Below, piece by piece: positions 34,661 to 45,448 of a DNA stretch of 64,000 bases. Below the pieces are notes generated by a model that searched no databases, was not told where the DNA came from, and saw only the letters and a program-made list of their open reading frames with translations. This stretch comes from Steinernema hermaphroditum (Eukaryota > Nematoda > Chromadorea > Rhabditida > Steinernematidae), in NCBI GenBank assembly GCA_030435675.1, contig CM059623.1, positions 12,494,092-12,558,091 on the forward strand. Direction: 5' to 3'. Positions within the stretch are counted from its first letter, which is position 1; each line of letters begins with the position of its first letter. A program made the position numbers and the translations under genes.

Positions 34661-35224
34661 TCTTTTCTGGTGAAATAAAAGAAGATAGCTAATCACGTGT
34701 TTCCCCTTCGGTGCTATGTCCCCGGTCACATCGTAGTCGTATAACAAGTGTGTATCATACGAGTAGCACATCTTAAAGAAGCAGAACGAGGGGAGAGGAG
34801 AGTTGGTTGAGGGTGAGGCCGCCCGCAGGACTGCTGCCGGTAGCGCGCGAAGGGAAAGTTTAGATTTTTTTTTTGAAAAGTTTAGATGCACGCTACATCG
34901 TAGTCGTATAACAAGCACTACTTCTCATGTGCCTCGGATGCACAATCATATTTGCTTACAGTATGCATGGAAGATGGGCTGACGCGATGGTCTGAACATC
35001 GCGGAAGTTCACTCTCTTTTCCTTCGGCTCCACTATAAACTCTCATTGTTGCCCCTCTTTCTCTGCCATCGCGCCTTCGTGCGCCGCTTCCCCTCTGTTT
35101 GTTATCACGACTTTTGCCCGCCCTTCCGATCGTCTACTAAAAGGCTGAATTGCTCTGATGTATATGTATTGTTGAGTAGCCCTTCTCTGGTCTATACTTT
35201 GGATGCCTGCCACACGGGTAGGGT
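34661..35224. other. Intergenic stretch
   Basis: A 21-bp phrase around ATCGTAGTCGTATAACAAG occurs twice (34730 and 34895). Otherwise nothing. Confidence 0.35.
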
Positions 35225-35460
35225 TGTCGAATCGAATCGAATCTAATAATTCGTGTTTTTACGAATATCGAATCGATTCGAATATTCGATATTCGAGGAT
35301 CTTCGAATATCGAATATTCGACTAGGTTTGATATTCGAGGATTTTCGAATTTTCAATATTCGATATTCGAGGATTTTCGAATATTCGATATTCGAGGATT
35401 TTCGAATATCGAATATTCGACCATATTCGAAATTCGAGGGTTTTCGAATTTCGAATCAAA
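35225..35460. repeat. (ATTCGA)n-like simple-repeat array
   Basis: About 230 bp of imperfect TTCGAATATTCGAT / GAGGATTTTCGAATA units, internally palindromic. It starts with TAGGGTTGTCGAATCGAATC, which resembles the hAT ends at 1635 and 9911 (CAGGGCTGTGCGA). It borders a BED/hAT relic, so it is probably a subterminal region rather than a free microsatellite. Confidence 0.75.
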
Positions 35461-35565
35461 GTGTGTTCTGGGTCTTGACACGGCAAAGTTGCACTATCAA
35501 ATGGCGTGCTTATTATCATCAGGAGTTTCATTTCCTACTGTCGGTTATCATTCCCTCTTGATCGA

Positions 35566-36150
35566 TCTTGCCGTAATGGGTGGCGGAAGTTTGGTTTGGA
35601 ACCATTATACGCGTAGTGGAAACGTCGCGACCTGTAATCGCTGCTTGCGGCGGTTTGCGATTAGTACAACAGGGACGACTTCACCCCTGTGGACCCATCT
35701 GAAGAAGGCCCATGCAGAAGTCGACCTTGGAGTAAATGGGATGGCCGTGGTGCAACAGGAAGAAGTTGAGAATCCTTCGAAACGAGCAACACAAACCTTT
35801 ATCACGGATTACGCGGAGGATTGGCACAAGCAGCGCTCACAGAAGTTCGAGACCCTACTTGTGAAGTTCATCGCGGACGCGAATCTAAGCGCAAACGTCA
35901 TTGAGTACCAGTCCTTTAAAGCGCTGGTGCGATTTAATGCCTCTGATGTTAAAGTAGGCGTTAGATTTTCAGTTTCTCCAATATAACACATGAGTTGCAG
36001 ATTCCAAGCCGACATGAACTTCTCGGGCCCATTTTGGATCGAGAATATCAGAGAGCTAAGGATCGGACGCAGTCGATTTTCTCCGGAAAGCCGATCAGCA
36101 TCACGGCTGACTCGTACACAAAAGGGACCCATTCGCTGTTCGCGTAAGTG
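35566..36150 (+). pseudogene. hAT transposase N-terminal fragment with BED zinc finger
   Basis: The frame at 35566-35986 contains a BED-type finger: VWNHYT...ATCNRC, then SPLWTHLKKAH (Cys-Cys-His-His). It is followed by the hAT-typical stretch FETLLVKFIADANLSANVIE, YQSFKALVRF. After a short gap another frame at 36090-36140 gives ISITADSYTKGTHSLFA, the usual start of the hAT catalytic region. The catalytic and dimerisation parts are missing. Together with the array just upstream this looks like the left half of an old autonomous hAT. Confidence 0.65.
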
Positions 36151-36255
36151 CTTAACTGTGGTCCTATCCATGAGCGCCAATCTTGCCGCCCGCAGGGCTA
36201 CAGGCTAATTGGCTTTTAGTACCTGGAGGGCGCGAATTCGCGCGCAGCCGGGTTT

Positions 36256-39200
36256 ATGGAAATAACTTGCAGTGACCCTCCAGAATTCCCTGATCAGAAA
36301 ATCGACCCATCCTTCAAAATAGAGTTTTCTGGGTGTCAATGTGATGAACTAGACAAAAGAGCACTCATTAGACTCACTGAAGAATATTCGGACGTTTTTA
36401 GCAAAAACCGCTATGATCTAGGTCACTGTAAAGTACTGCCGCACAAAATAGAAACTACAACGGAGACAGCTATCGCATCGAGACCCTACAAGGTCCCCAC
36501 AAGTACAGGCAAGAGCTCGAAAAGCACATTGCAGACCTCTTAGAGGCCGGAGTCCTAAAAGAAGAAGACAGTCCTTGGCTCTCTAATATAGTCATAGTAC
36601 AAAAGAAAGATGGCTCCTTGAGACCCTGTATCGATTTTCGCAAACTCAATGCGGTCACCATTACCTCTGCATTTCCCCTTCCGCGTTCAGACATGATCTT
36701 AGACTCAATTCAAGGTGCGGTCTACATATCAACTTGTGACCTCAACGCGGGCTTCATGCAAATTGCGCTCCACCCCTCTTCCATCCGTAAATGTGGGGTA
36801 ATCCTAGAAAACAAAACCTATGTAGTTGAGCGCCTCCCCTTTGGGTTAGGAAATGCAACCTCTGCTTTTGGCAGGGTTATGGCAAAAGTTCTAGGCGGTC
36901 TGGAATCCGAGGTCATTGTCTATGTGGACGACATTTTGGTATTTACCAAAACCCATGATTTTCAGGATCACCTGAGAGCGCTTCGTCGAGTTTTCGATCG
37001 ATTCCGAGAAGCCGACCTCAAACTCTCACCAAAGAAGTGCCTCTTCGCAAGGAAATCTGTCGATTTCTTGGCCATCGCATCAGCGGCTCCCACTACTCCC
37101 CAGCCGTCTCCAACGTCCAAGCAATCCTGGACATGCCCACGCCCAACAATCTCAGAGAAGTTCGCAGAGTGATAGGAATGGCATCATTCTTCCGCAGGTT
37201 CGTTCCAAACTTCTCTAAGATAATAGAGCCTCTGACTCGACTTACGGCCAAAGACACTGAATTTTCGTAGGCAGAAGAGCAGCAAAAAGCATTAGAAATC
37301 ATTAAAACGGTTCTCACGACGAAACCAGTGCTAGCCTTTCCCAATTACGACAAACCGTTCGTTATATTCGTGGACAGCAGCCTAGTTGCGTAAGGAGCCA
37401 CGCTAGCCCAAAAAGATCCAAACGATCCCAAAAAGCATAGGGCAATCTCCTATTGCAGCAGAATGCTATCCACAAGTGAGCGCCGTTGGCCGGCAACTCA
37501 TGCCGAGCTAGCAGCCATAATTTTCGCTCTGCGATCATTTAGAATTTACACCTTTCGAAGCAAAATAATCATGTATCTGCATCAGAAAGCGGACACAAAC
37601 GTGTGCCTCGCCAGATGGCTTGTAGAACTGCAAAACCATGATTTGGAGATCAGACACATAAAAGGGAAAGCGAACGCAGTAGCGGACTGTCTATCCCGCC
37701 TTGAAAAAGAATCTGCCGACAGTAGCGAACTGCAAGATACGGTAGAATTCCTCCGCTGACTAAAAATTACGGTACCTAAGGGCTCGGATGAGGTAATGCA
37801 ACCCACCCCCTTAAAGGTCATGGATAAAAAAAGTTTTATAAATCGTCTGAAAATTTTTGTCCCCTGTTTTCGGGGTCGCTGAGCACGGTGGTGAAGTCAA
37901 TTTCCCAAAAAACCCAGTAGTTTTCAAGAAACGGACCTTAGGATTCAGAATGTGTTTTACCGTTGGTCCCGACACGATCTATCCGGCGCGGCACGAGTTG
38001 CGCAATATTTTCATTCTTTATGGCCGAAATAGGTGACGACCAGGTCCGCGCTTGGGAACATTTTGCTCAGCAGGTTCTGGCGAGTCGATTGAGCCCAGGC
38101 GCGCCTAGATTGGATAAGTGCGTAGAAAACGCGGGAACTACGGTCATGTCCGTCATGCAAGTCGTTTCGGGACCGACACACCGAGAATTGGACAGCAAAA
38201 CTGTGTGGATCCTAAGGTCCGTTTCTTGAAAACTACTGGGAATTTTGAGAAACTGATTTCAGCATGATGTTGGGCAGCCTCTAGAACAAGGGGCTGAAAC
38301 GTTATCGGAACGAACCGCGAACTCTGCCTTGCGCTTGAAGGCAAAGTTTGCACGACGTTTTTTGCCTATTTTTTGCTATTTCTCAGAAACTATCATATTT
38401 TCCGAGAAACCGACTTCACCATCGTGTTCAGCAACCCCGAAAACAGGGGTGTACAAATTTTCAGATGATTTGAAGAAGTTTTTTTATCCATGACCGGGTC
38501 CCTTTAATCATCCTTCTGATCAGAACAGCGACGGGGTCCCTCAAACCAATCAATATGACAAAAGCACAACGGGACGACCCGTCCATCAGCAAAATAATCG
38601 ATATCCTAGAAGGGAACGAACGCGCGCACAACACCGCGGCGCGCGAGGTTCCGAGCGACATTGAGAAATTCTTTCTTAATCACGAAGGGTGTCTAATAAA
38701 GAAAACTCAGCAATCAGGAAAACGCCAAGTCGCACACTCCACTGTGGTTCCAACCCAATTTCGCAAAAATTTATTTGACTATTTTCACGGCAGTCGCACA
38801 GCGGGTGGACACAGAGGAGCTAAGGCAACAATTCACAAACTAAACTCATATTTTTCCCTTTCTAAAACCCTTTCTATCTCATGTTCGGACGTGATCCCCT
38901 CTTCGCTCTGGACCATATCCTGAACGCAAAAACAAGTGAAGACACGAGCACCTTCCGAAAAGAATTAACACTTGCCATCCGCAACGCCTGGGACGTGGCG
39001 AAAGAGCATTCAGAAGCAGAGCGTGCCAAAAACAAAGAAAGGTACGACAAATCGGCGTCATCCAGCACTATTCAAATCGGCGATCGGGTATTTTTAAGAA
39101 ACGAGAGATCAAAACCTGGTCTCTCCAAGAAACTCACACGACCCTGGATCGGAACCTATAGAGAAGTGCGCATTGAGGACCCTTATGCATTCATTGTCTG

Positions 39201-39489
39201 TTGCGAAAATCCCCTGAAAGACCCCAAAAAGGTCCATATCAATCAGTTGAAGATCTTTCTCGAGCCCAGCGGACCCGCGGCGTCGCATAAACAATCAGAG
39301 GAATGCGTCGCCGATGCTTTGACTAAAGGCGACACAAACGATCAGATTGGCAACAAAAGACCAGCGCGCAATCATAACACGGCCCTCTCGAGCCGTCCCC
39401 GATGCCGTTACAATCTGCGCTCCCACAGCTACGATAGCGGCACACGGTTCACCTCGGCAAAAGACTCGCCCTCTGACTCAGCGCCTTGA
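36256..39489 (+). pseudogene. Degenerate Ty3/gypsy LTR-retrotransposon pol
   Basis: Ordered remains of a Ty3/gypsy polyprotein. There is reverse transcriptase at about 36618-37260 (DFRKLNAVT, PFGLGNATSAF, YVDDILV active site, FLGHRIS, FFRRFVPNFSK) and RNase H at 37340-37700 (FVDSS, SYCSRML, ATHAELAAI, IKGKANAVADCLSR). Integrase follows: an HHCC finger region at 38555-38860, then a C-terminal part at 38881-39340 (GRDPLF, ERYDKSAS, GDRVFLRNE, HINQLKIF) and a YNLRS-like tail. Frames are broken by stops (for example 37270, 37393) and shifts. The integrase catalytic core is deleted near 38878, and a MITE interrupts it. No LTRs were identified at its ends. Inactive. Confidence 0.85.
37815..38504. 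mobile_element. Foldback MITE nested in the gypsy relic
   Basis: Inverted ends AGGTCATGGATAAAAAAA (left) and AAGGGACCCGGTCATGGAT (right strand), flanked by TAA on both sides (37812-37814, 38505-38507). A second inverted pair lies inside (AGTAGTTTTCAAGAAACGGA and its complement). TAA duplications point to the PIF/Harbinger superfamily, and the core CCCGGTCAT matches the autonomous element at 55286-58124. The target is the gap between RNase H and integrase. Confidence 0.75.
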
Positions 39490-39583
39490 GGGCAATGCCT
39501 CCGACTTCCCTCGTCCCTGGCCGACTCCGCGACCGTGCCTAGCTCCGCGACGACTATCCGGTGACAATCACCACTTTCAGATC

Positions 39584-40352
39584 ATGACTAATCGTCTAAC
39601 TCGAGGACGCGGGAACTCCTCCCGCAGCCCTCATTCGTCTACCTTCCGTTTTCCTTCAGTGCCCTGCACTCAATTGACTAACGTGTTTCTAGCTGCACCT
39701 GAAGTGCATGGGTCCCTAACCCCAAATTTGTCTTCCTCTCCTAACGGAAACTCCCCAGCTCCTCAGCGTCCATGGTTCAACTCCCAATCCGGGCCCGGAG
39801 GTCGAGGCGGAAGGGTCCCCAACGGCAGAGGTCGCGAAACTCGCCCGGGAGCACCCAACCGTGCTGCGAGCACCCGTCCTGTCTTCAACTCCACCACGAC
39901 TGAGGCCAGAAGTGGCTACGGCACCTACGTAGTCGCCAAGACCTACGAACGATTCTGCCAAGCCGTGGCAGCGAACCTGGGTGCATCACCTCTGATAGTC
40001 TCTCTAGCCTATGTAAAGGTAAGCCGGTAAGAACTCGTTTTCTGTTGATCGAATCCGTCAAGCCGATCAGATGTTTCCCAAAGCATATCAGCTGCGCAAC
40101 GATCAGATAAGCCCTTTGAGAGTGCAAAGACTAATCTCTGAAATGTTTAGAGAATGCCGGATCGCCGCCGCGACCCCCGTCGTCAAGGAGGCAGCCGAAG
40201 ACAGCGTACTCTCCAAGGAGTACATCGACGACGAGCGCGACGTCAACGATGGCCCGAAGAACCGCGACCGACCGGAAGTCTCTGGACCGCCCAGCAGAGA
40301 CCAAGAAGCTCGACGTCACGGGAGCGGAATCCCGGCCCCGGATGCTGAATAA
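39584..40352 (+). CDS. Two-exon RG-rich ORF of unknown function
   Basis: Exon 1 39584-40018 and exon 2 40071-40352, with a 52-bp GT-AG intron that keeps frame; 238 residues. A CCACTTTCAG acceptor lies three bases before the ATG. AATAAA overlaps the stop region. Residues 1-100 are Ser/Pro/Asn/Arg/Gly-rich with GRGGRVPNGRGRE, as in RNA-binding disordered segments. A helical segment follows (YVVAKTYERFCQAVAANLGA, LIVSLAYVK, NDQISPLRVQRLISEMFREC), then an acidic tail. It could be a host gene or the first ORF (gag-like) of the GC-rich element downstream. The frame continues upstream into gypsy sequence in another reading frame, so the start is the least certain part. Confidence 0.45.
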
Positions 40353-40737
40353 AAGCCCCCCCCCCCCTCTGTTGTATCTTGGCCCGCTCTCTAGTGCGAC
40401 AACTAGAGAAGTTGTATCTACTTCGTGTAGATAAAAGAAGTTTATTGAAGCGCTGTCTTGTCCCCATTTGTCCTGTCGTGGTGAGCCAAAGGGTTCGCAG
40501 AGAGAGCTCATCGTTCGAGTTCATCAGTTTGAGAGTTAGAGGAGAGATTGACCAGAGGAGTTTGAGTGCGGAAGGGAGATTCCCGCAGGAGATTGCCTGG
40601 GAGGCACAGAGGAGTTCCAGTTCGTGAAGTTTGAGTTCGAGACCTAAGAAAGAAGTTGAAGAGATTATTTTGAGACTGAATTAAGAGACAGAGCAGAGAT
40701 AAAAGAGGGAGTATCGAGGAGTTCAGAGAGTTGAAGC

Positions 40738-41900
40738 CGACCTTCCTCTGGATGTCACCGGGACCGAGCAGAAGCTGACCTCCGACGACGAGTCTATGAC
40801 TACAGAGGACGTCCAATCCCTCGGAGCTTTGACACTCGAAGAAGCCAAGGCGACCACGGACCACGCACGCGCACCGATCCAGTTGCATGTGCAACCGTCC
40901 GCGATGCACACTGGTCAGGAACAAGTCATCAGCATCTTTCAGGACTCGGCTCTGCTCACCACGTTCCTCGGCTCCTCTCGATAATCATGCATTGTCCAAG
41001 CGCTCCTGGGCCACTACCGTCTGCCGGAGTCCCGCATGGAGCCCATTGCGTCCACAACACCTTCATGGGAAGGCCTCAACGTGGCACAAAAGGATGCGGC
41101 TCAACGCTTTCTGAGCGGCGACCAACTCGCCCTCTTTGTCCAGGCGCCCGCTGGAACGGGGAAAACTCGAATGACTGCCTCTATCGTAGGTCTTTTAAGG
41201 GTTAACCAGAGAACGGCCAAAATGGGAATCATTCTCACAGCAGTCACTAATGAAGCTGTGCAGAATTTAGTTGAGGCTTTAGAAAAAGAGAATCTAGGCG
41301 CCACAAAAATTGTCATGCTACAAAGTGACATGGAGGTGACAGCTCTCTACTTTAAACTCAGAGATTTCTTTTTTGTTGTCTATATAGCACTGTCTTAGCT
41401 CTATCTTACTCTCACCTGTGCTCATCCATAAGTGACGATATCAAAAGAAACTATCCAAAATAAGGTTAAGAGGTCGAAAATCGGAACAAAAAGGTTTTTC
41501 AATTTTTAACCCCGCGTATTCTACAAACGAGGAATCTGGATGTTGCCTATAAAGTGGATTGAAGTTGTACATAAGAACGATGAATACTTTGTCTGAAATC
41601 TTTGTGTTTTGTTTCTGTAAATAATCACAGAATGGTCTGACATTTTCAATGCACCAACCCAATAGTTATCGTAGTTACCACCCGTACGCTGACCTTGCAA
41701 GATTCCCGCATCACGCATGAGTTGGGCTCCGGAGATGGAAACTTCCTTCTCGATGATGCCCGTGCCGTCGTTGCCAACACTCGGGCGCGTGAAGCCCTCT
41801 TCATTCTAGGTGACGTATCCTTCTTTGCTCAGGGGCAGCGGTGGGACGACTTCCTGAGCGAAGCAGCAAGGAAGACCACCTTCCTTTCCACCTCCTATCC
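40738..41900 (+). pseudogene. Superfamily 1 (UPF1/NAM7-like) helicase, broken
   Basis: A frame at 40738-41398 has one in-frame stop (40982) and then helicase motif I (VQAPAGTGKTRMT, 41141) and motif Ia (GIILTAVTNEAVQNLVEAL). It is cut at about 41398 by a mariner-type fragment. It resumes after 41666 with motifs V/VI of the same class (FLLDDARAVVANTRAREALFILGD, then FFAQGQRWDDFL). The middle motifs (II-IV) are absent, so sequence was lost as well as interrupted. NAM7/UPF1-type helicases unwind RNA or DNA using ATP. Base composition is richer in G+C than the flanks. Confidence 0.65.
41398..41666 (-). mobile_element. 5' fragment of the CTATTGGGTTG mariner-type family
   Basis: Read on the minus strand it begins TAACTATTGGGTTGGTGCAT and runs colinear with the first ~270 bp of the copy at 18267 (shared ATTTTCGACCT, GATATCGTC.CTTAT, AGTAAGATAGAGCTA). 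It then stops, with no other end. It splits the helicase frame. Confidence 0.8.
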
Positions 41901-42223
41901 CAAGCGCCTTCTCAGCCAGGAGCCGTTCTCGTGGACCAACGTAACGGCAACGACCCCCTTTACTCGACCGCCACCCTACCATGAGGCCATGGACACTAGT
42001 GACCACTCACCATCGTCTCCAGCGCTCTGCGCTCCACTTCAATTCCATCTCCAACTTCTCCAGCGCGATGCGCTCACGTTAAGCCCTGATTCCCCGCCCA
42101 CGTGGTGAAATTACAACCACGCCCTCTCACCATCCAAAACTCTTTGCTAAACCGTCAGTACAAGCAGCTAGGCACTGCCGAATCGCTGGTACTCCTGCAT
42201 CTCTCCCTACACGCATCACAGCA

Positions 42224-42907
42224 ATGCGTCCCACCCTCGATGGTTTCCATCCAACTCAAACTCTCTCCGCCTATGGCATTTACCCGGCGCGTCGTGTACC
42301 CCTAGGTGTACCAGCAGAGTCAATCTCTCCCCGGCACGCCTACGCCATCGTCCGACCACCCGACGCCACTCGACCGCTTGCCGAAACAGCCAACCTTCAC
42401 GGATGGGACAAAGCCTTCCATGGAGCCGCAGTGCACATCCTGTATCCACACGAGGAACACGACGATAAGTTCATCGTGTTGGCAGCTTGTTCGTGGACAA
42501 ACATGATTAAGGTACGCGAAGTCGACGTTCCAGGTGTCAGCGCTCTCGAATACACCCTCCGTCATCGATTCGGACTTCGAGACCAGATCTATGTTGATCG
42601 GACTGCACCGTTCGGACTCGCCCACATTAGCTCCAATGTAGGTCCCTTCCGCCTAAGCGCCCGAGACTTTTCCAGAGATCTGCGACCTCCAGCTCCAGAA
42701 TTCGACGACTGGGCCCCTCGAACCACGGACTCCGTCTTCACTGGCTTCCTCCGTACGCTCCATTCTCTCAGGGCAGCATTCGAAGCCTCGGACGCCATCC
42801 ACTCGTCATGCACCTCTATCGTCGCAGCGCACAACGTCACGCCGCAGCAAGAACTCAACGGCTACTCGCCAATCCAAGCCTTCGCCGCGGTCACCACTCG
42901 TCCTTGA
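42224..42907 (+). CDS. Retroviral-type integrase core-like ORF
   Basis: An open frame of 227 residues. The middle and C-terminal half follow the layout of an rve integrase core: KFIVLAACSWTNMIKVREV, a helix, RFGLRDQIYVDRTAPFGLA, then FLRTLHSLRAAFEASDA and AHNVTPQQELNGYSPIQAFA, the last being the usual HN-P-G-SP ending. A full DDE set cannot be assigned with confidence; the third acidic residue is not clear. It is followed within about 120 bp by LTR-like sequence, as expected for the 3' end of a retroelement. It is GC-rich like the helicase pieces before it, and is not the missing core of the gypsy relic, whose flanks differ. Confidence 0.45.
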   Translation: MRPTLDGFHPTQTLSAYGIYPARRVPLGVPAESISPRHAYAIVRPPDATRPLAETANLHGWDKAFHGAAVHILYPHEEHDDKFIVLAACSWTNMIKVREVDVPGVSALEYTLRHRFGLRDQIYVDRTAPFGLAHISSNVGPFRLSARDFSRDLRPPAPEFDDWAPRTTDSVFTGFLRTLHSLRAAFEASDAIHSSCTSIVAAHNVTPQQELNGYSPIQAFAAVTTRP

Positions 42908-43026
42908 CTACCTTTTCACTTCGTACATTGTAGTTCTATTTCCCTGTGTCCAATCGTGGCCTCCACGCACTTTAAACTCTGCTTCGTTTTTGATTATCGG
43001 GACGATAATCCCATAAGATGGGAGTT

Positions 43027-43412
43027 GTAAGGGTATGCTTATGGGCTCTGCCCACCAATTAAAACCATTAATAGTTTCTCCTCGTGACTAACAAGCACAC
43101 CACATTTCTTTCTAAAATCCCAGAGTTGCGAAACCCAAACAAAGGCCACATGAAGCGGCCAGCTGATCCCACACGGCGATAAGGGTCGCCGAGCATGGGA
43201 ACCAGGCGGGACATTCAGCTGACTCAGGCTTCCGGTCGGGGCCAATAAAAGGGAGCCACTCGGGCTCTCGTGGAGAACGGAGTGAGCACTGATCGGTCCC
43301 AGACAGATTGGTCCCGGAGAGATTAGTCAAACTCTGCGAAGCCTCAGTTAGCCAACGCCTAACTGGTTCTTGTTCACACGTCTTATCTGTCGCCCAGCTT
43401 GCACGTCGACAA
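43027..43412 (+). repeat. LTR-like sequence (3' LTR candidate)
   Basis: A purine-rich tract (AAGATGGGAGT) precedes TGTAAGGG. Inside there is a TATA-like/poly(A) motif (CCAATAAAAGGGAG) and a GTTCTTGTTCACACGTCTTATCTGTCG stretch, and the block ends TCGACA. These are usual LTR landmarks. No matching 5' LTR was found: the candidate at about 40372-40480 (TGTATCTTGG..., then TGGTGAGCC resembling a primer-binding site) does not match it. The right boundary is a guess. Confidence 0.4.
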
Positions 43413-43439
43413 TGTCCGCGTCAACCTGCAATCCTCATT

Positions 43440-43830
43440 TTGCATGAATACACCTGAGTACATCAATACCAACCTTTAACTGATACATCTTCAGTGTCTC
43501 GATGAACTTCCATATGGTTGGGTGTGCGCAACCAAACAGTTTCACGAGTGCGCTTCTGACTTGGAGGTTTAGTATTCTATCCTTTCGTAACTGGCTTTTG
43601 AGCCCCTTGAGATCCTAAAATGGTGTGTCAACTACGACGCATGAGATGGTATGACACCTTGTTGCTGTTAATTTGTCGTCGTTGACTCTGAGCCAAGTGG
43701 AAGAAACATCCGTAACGTTTATTCCCGGGAACACGGTTCGAAATGCCTTTATGCCTGCTGCTTCAAAATCTGCAAATGCATAGCAAATATACGTTACACC
43801 ATTCTGAAGCTTATCTACGACCAGACTTGC
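43440..43830 (-). pseudogene. MULE-type transposase relic
   Basis: Minus-strand frames read FADFEAAGIKAFRTVFPGIN, then after a stop and shift LVKLFGCAHPTIWKFIETLK. A D-F-E-A-A-I.AF...FP block followed by HP.IWKFI..LK is the pattern of nematode Mutator-like transposases around the second catalytic Asp and the C-terminal part. Frames are broken; only a few hundred bp remain. Confidence 0.5.
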
Positions 43831-44399
43831 CTAGGGGAAGTGTCGTCTTCTGATAGAGAAGAGTCATCAGAGCCGAGCTTATCTTCGGACGCAAGCTCGT
43901 CTTCTACATCTCCGCACTTTACAGTAAGTCCGACTCGAATCCGGAATCATCGGATGACAGAGAACGCGCTACTTCAACAAGATCGGGACTGCTAGAAGTA
44001 GAAAATGTGAGATTATGTATTGGGCGAACACCAGATATACCTTTGCATCACAGGTGGTTGCGCAGATGCTTCCAAAGATGGAAACTTGCGTGGTGGACTT
44101 GTGCAAAATCGATCTTCGCCTTTTCGCTTCTTGCTGTGGTCCTTAAAATTGACTCATAAGGCACATTGAAAAGGGGACAGAAACTTGCCTGCTCTACTTG
44201 TTGTAGGCTTTGACAAGAAAGACTCAACCCGCTGAGTCGACGGTCCAGGTCTGCTTCCAGTGCAGGGTTGTCGATCGGCATATTTTACTTCGTAGGTATA
44301 CGACAGCGCAGCCGCTCGTTAGACAGCGGAGACATCGCGCATGGACACTTACGGTAGTTTAGGGGACCTACACGCAAATTCGTTGCAGGGCCACGGGAT
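43831..44399. other. Gene-poor stretch beside the MULE relic
   Basis: A minus-strand frame of 77 codons (44281-44048) starts after a TTTTAC-type acceptor region and could be another piece of the same element. Not recognised. Confidence 0.3.
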
Positions 44400-44482
44400 G
44401 TTGACCATTTTGGACATTTTGTCATTGGACATTTTTTCGTTGGACATTCTGTCCATTGGCCATTTTGGTTTTGGACATTTTG
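44400..44482. repeat. TTGGACATTTTG tandem repeats
   Basis: Six imperfect copies of a 12-16 bp unit (TTGACCATTTTGGACATTTTGTC..., TTGGACATTCTGTCC, TTGGCCATTTTGG, TTGGACATTTTGACC). No coding use seen. Confidence 0.7.
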
Positions 44483-45106
44483 ACCGCACGCCGATAAAAC
44501 ACATCGGAAAGTCTTAAATTTTCGTCATTAGGTTAACATAAAATGAAACCTTAACGACCGAAACGATCATCGGCGGTGAGATCAAAGTCGATAAAACATT
44601 TCCATTTACCCTTCGAGGCCGTAAAGAGGTTATTTCGTGATGGTCTATTAGTCCAAATCTACAAGAAAGTGCCGAGCAGCTCTTAACAGTGAATGCATTG
44701 GACCATTCTCTTTTTCACAAGTCCTCATCGCCATCGTATATGTATAACAGTAGCCGACCGCCGGTTAGTTACTTCTTTATGGCCTATTTTACGACCGGTC
44801 CCGATCTTGCTTCCTAGTGAAGACGTGCATCAAATCCAAGGCTTATCAGTTTGCTCACTTGTCTATCTGTAGCGATTTGCAACTGGGTTGCGCTCAATTT
44901 ATGACAATAGTAAATGGCACCTCTAATAAGACTTACGACATCAAGAGGAATGCAATGAACAAGCAGTAAACCGACGTGGCTGACGTCAAATCAATAAAAA
45001 CGTCAAGAAAAACGCTCGAGAAGTAAATTCTAATTGCTCTCGCTGAGTTGTGTTATTATGATGTGTTGAGGTTGAAGCGATCTTTTGTGCACTTTGTATA
45101 TGTCTT
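44483..45106. other. Gene-poor stretch with a mariner scrap
   Basis: ATCAAGAGGAATGCAATGAACAAGCAGTAAA at about 44940-44970 matches the 3' interior of the 18267 element (GCAAGAGGAATGCAGTGGACAAGCGGCGAA). Nothing else. Confidence 0.4.
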
Positions 45107-45443
45107 ACAAGGGAACCTTCCGAAGTATCCTGCTCGGATCGAGCTGGAAATTGACACACAGGTAGGCCTTCTTAAATATGTTCAAGAAGCGAGAAGAAAA
45201 ATATGGGCTGGGAGGGGAGTCGAACCCGCACCCCAAAAACGACAGGTTCGGCCATACACACCATCTCTTAATTGTTGCCGAAGTTGGCTATAGTTGTTTG
45301 ACCGTAACTTGCGAAGGGTGTTTACATGACCTGGTATGCGTATAAGCAGGTGCCCTTTTGGGGATGACATACACTAATGAAGGCCTACCTGTGTGTCAAT
45401 TTACAGCTCGATCCGAGCAGGACACTTCGGAAGGTTCCCTTGT
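45107..45443. mobile_element. Foldback element with tRNA-like box B in the loop
   Basis: Arms of about 70 bp are inverted copies: ACAAGGGAACCTTCCGAAGT, CCTGCTCGGATCGAGCTG, AATTGACACACAGGTAGGCC. On the minus strand the roughly 195-bp loop contains GGGTTCGACTCCCC, a match to the tRNA box B. About 30 bp before it is TGGCCGAACCTG, which fits a loose box A. That suggests a tRNA-derived, polymerase III transcribed origin. No full tRNA fold is evident. Confidence 0.65.
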
Positions 45444-45448
45444 TAGAC

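Noticed and set aside
34661..35224. Promoter or insulator from the repeated ATCGTAGTCGTATAACAAG phrase
   Set aside because: Two copies of a 20-bp phrase alone give no functional evidence.
40372..40480. 5' LTR of the helicase-containing segment
   Set aside because: TGTATCTTGG start and a TGGTGAGCC primer-site-like end are suggestive, but the sequence does not match the LTR-like block at 43027, so no pair can be claimed.
45200..45240. tRNA gene at the box B match
   Set aside because: No acceptor stem or anticodon arm can be folded; it lies in the loop of a foldback element.
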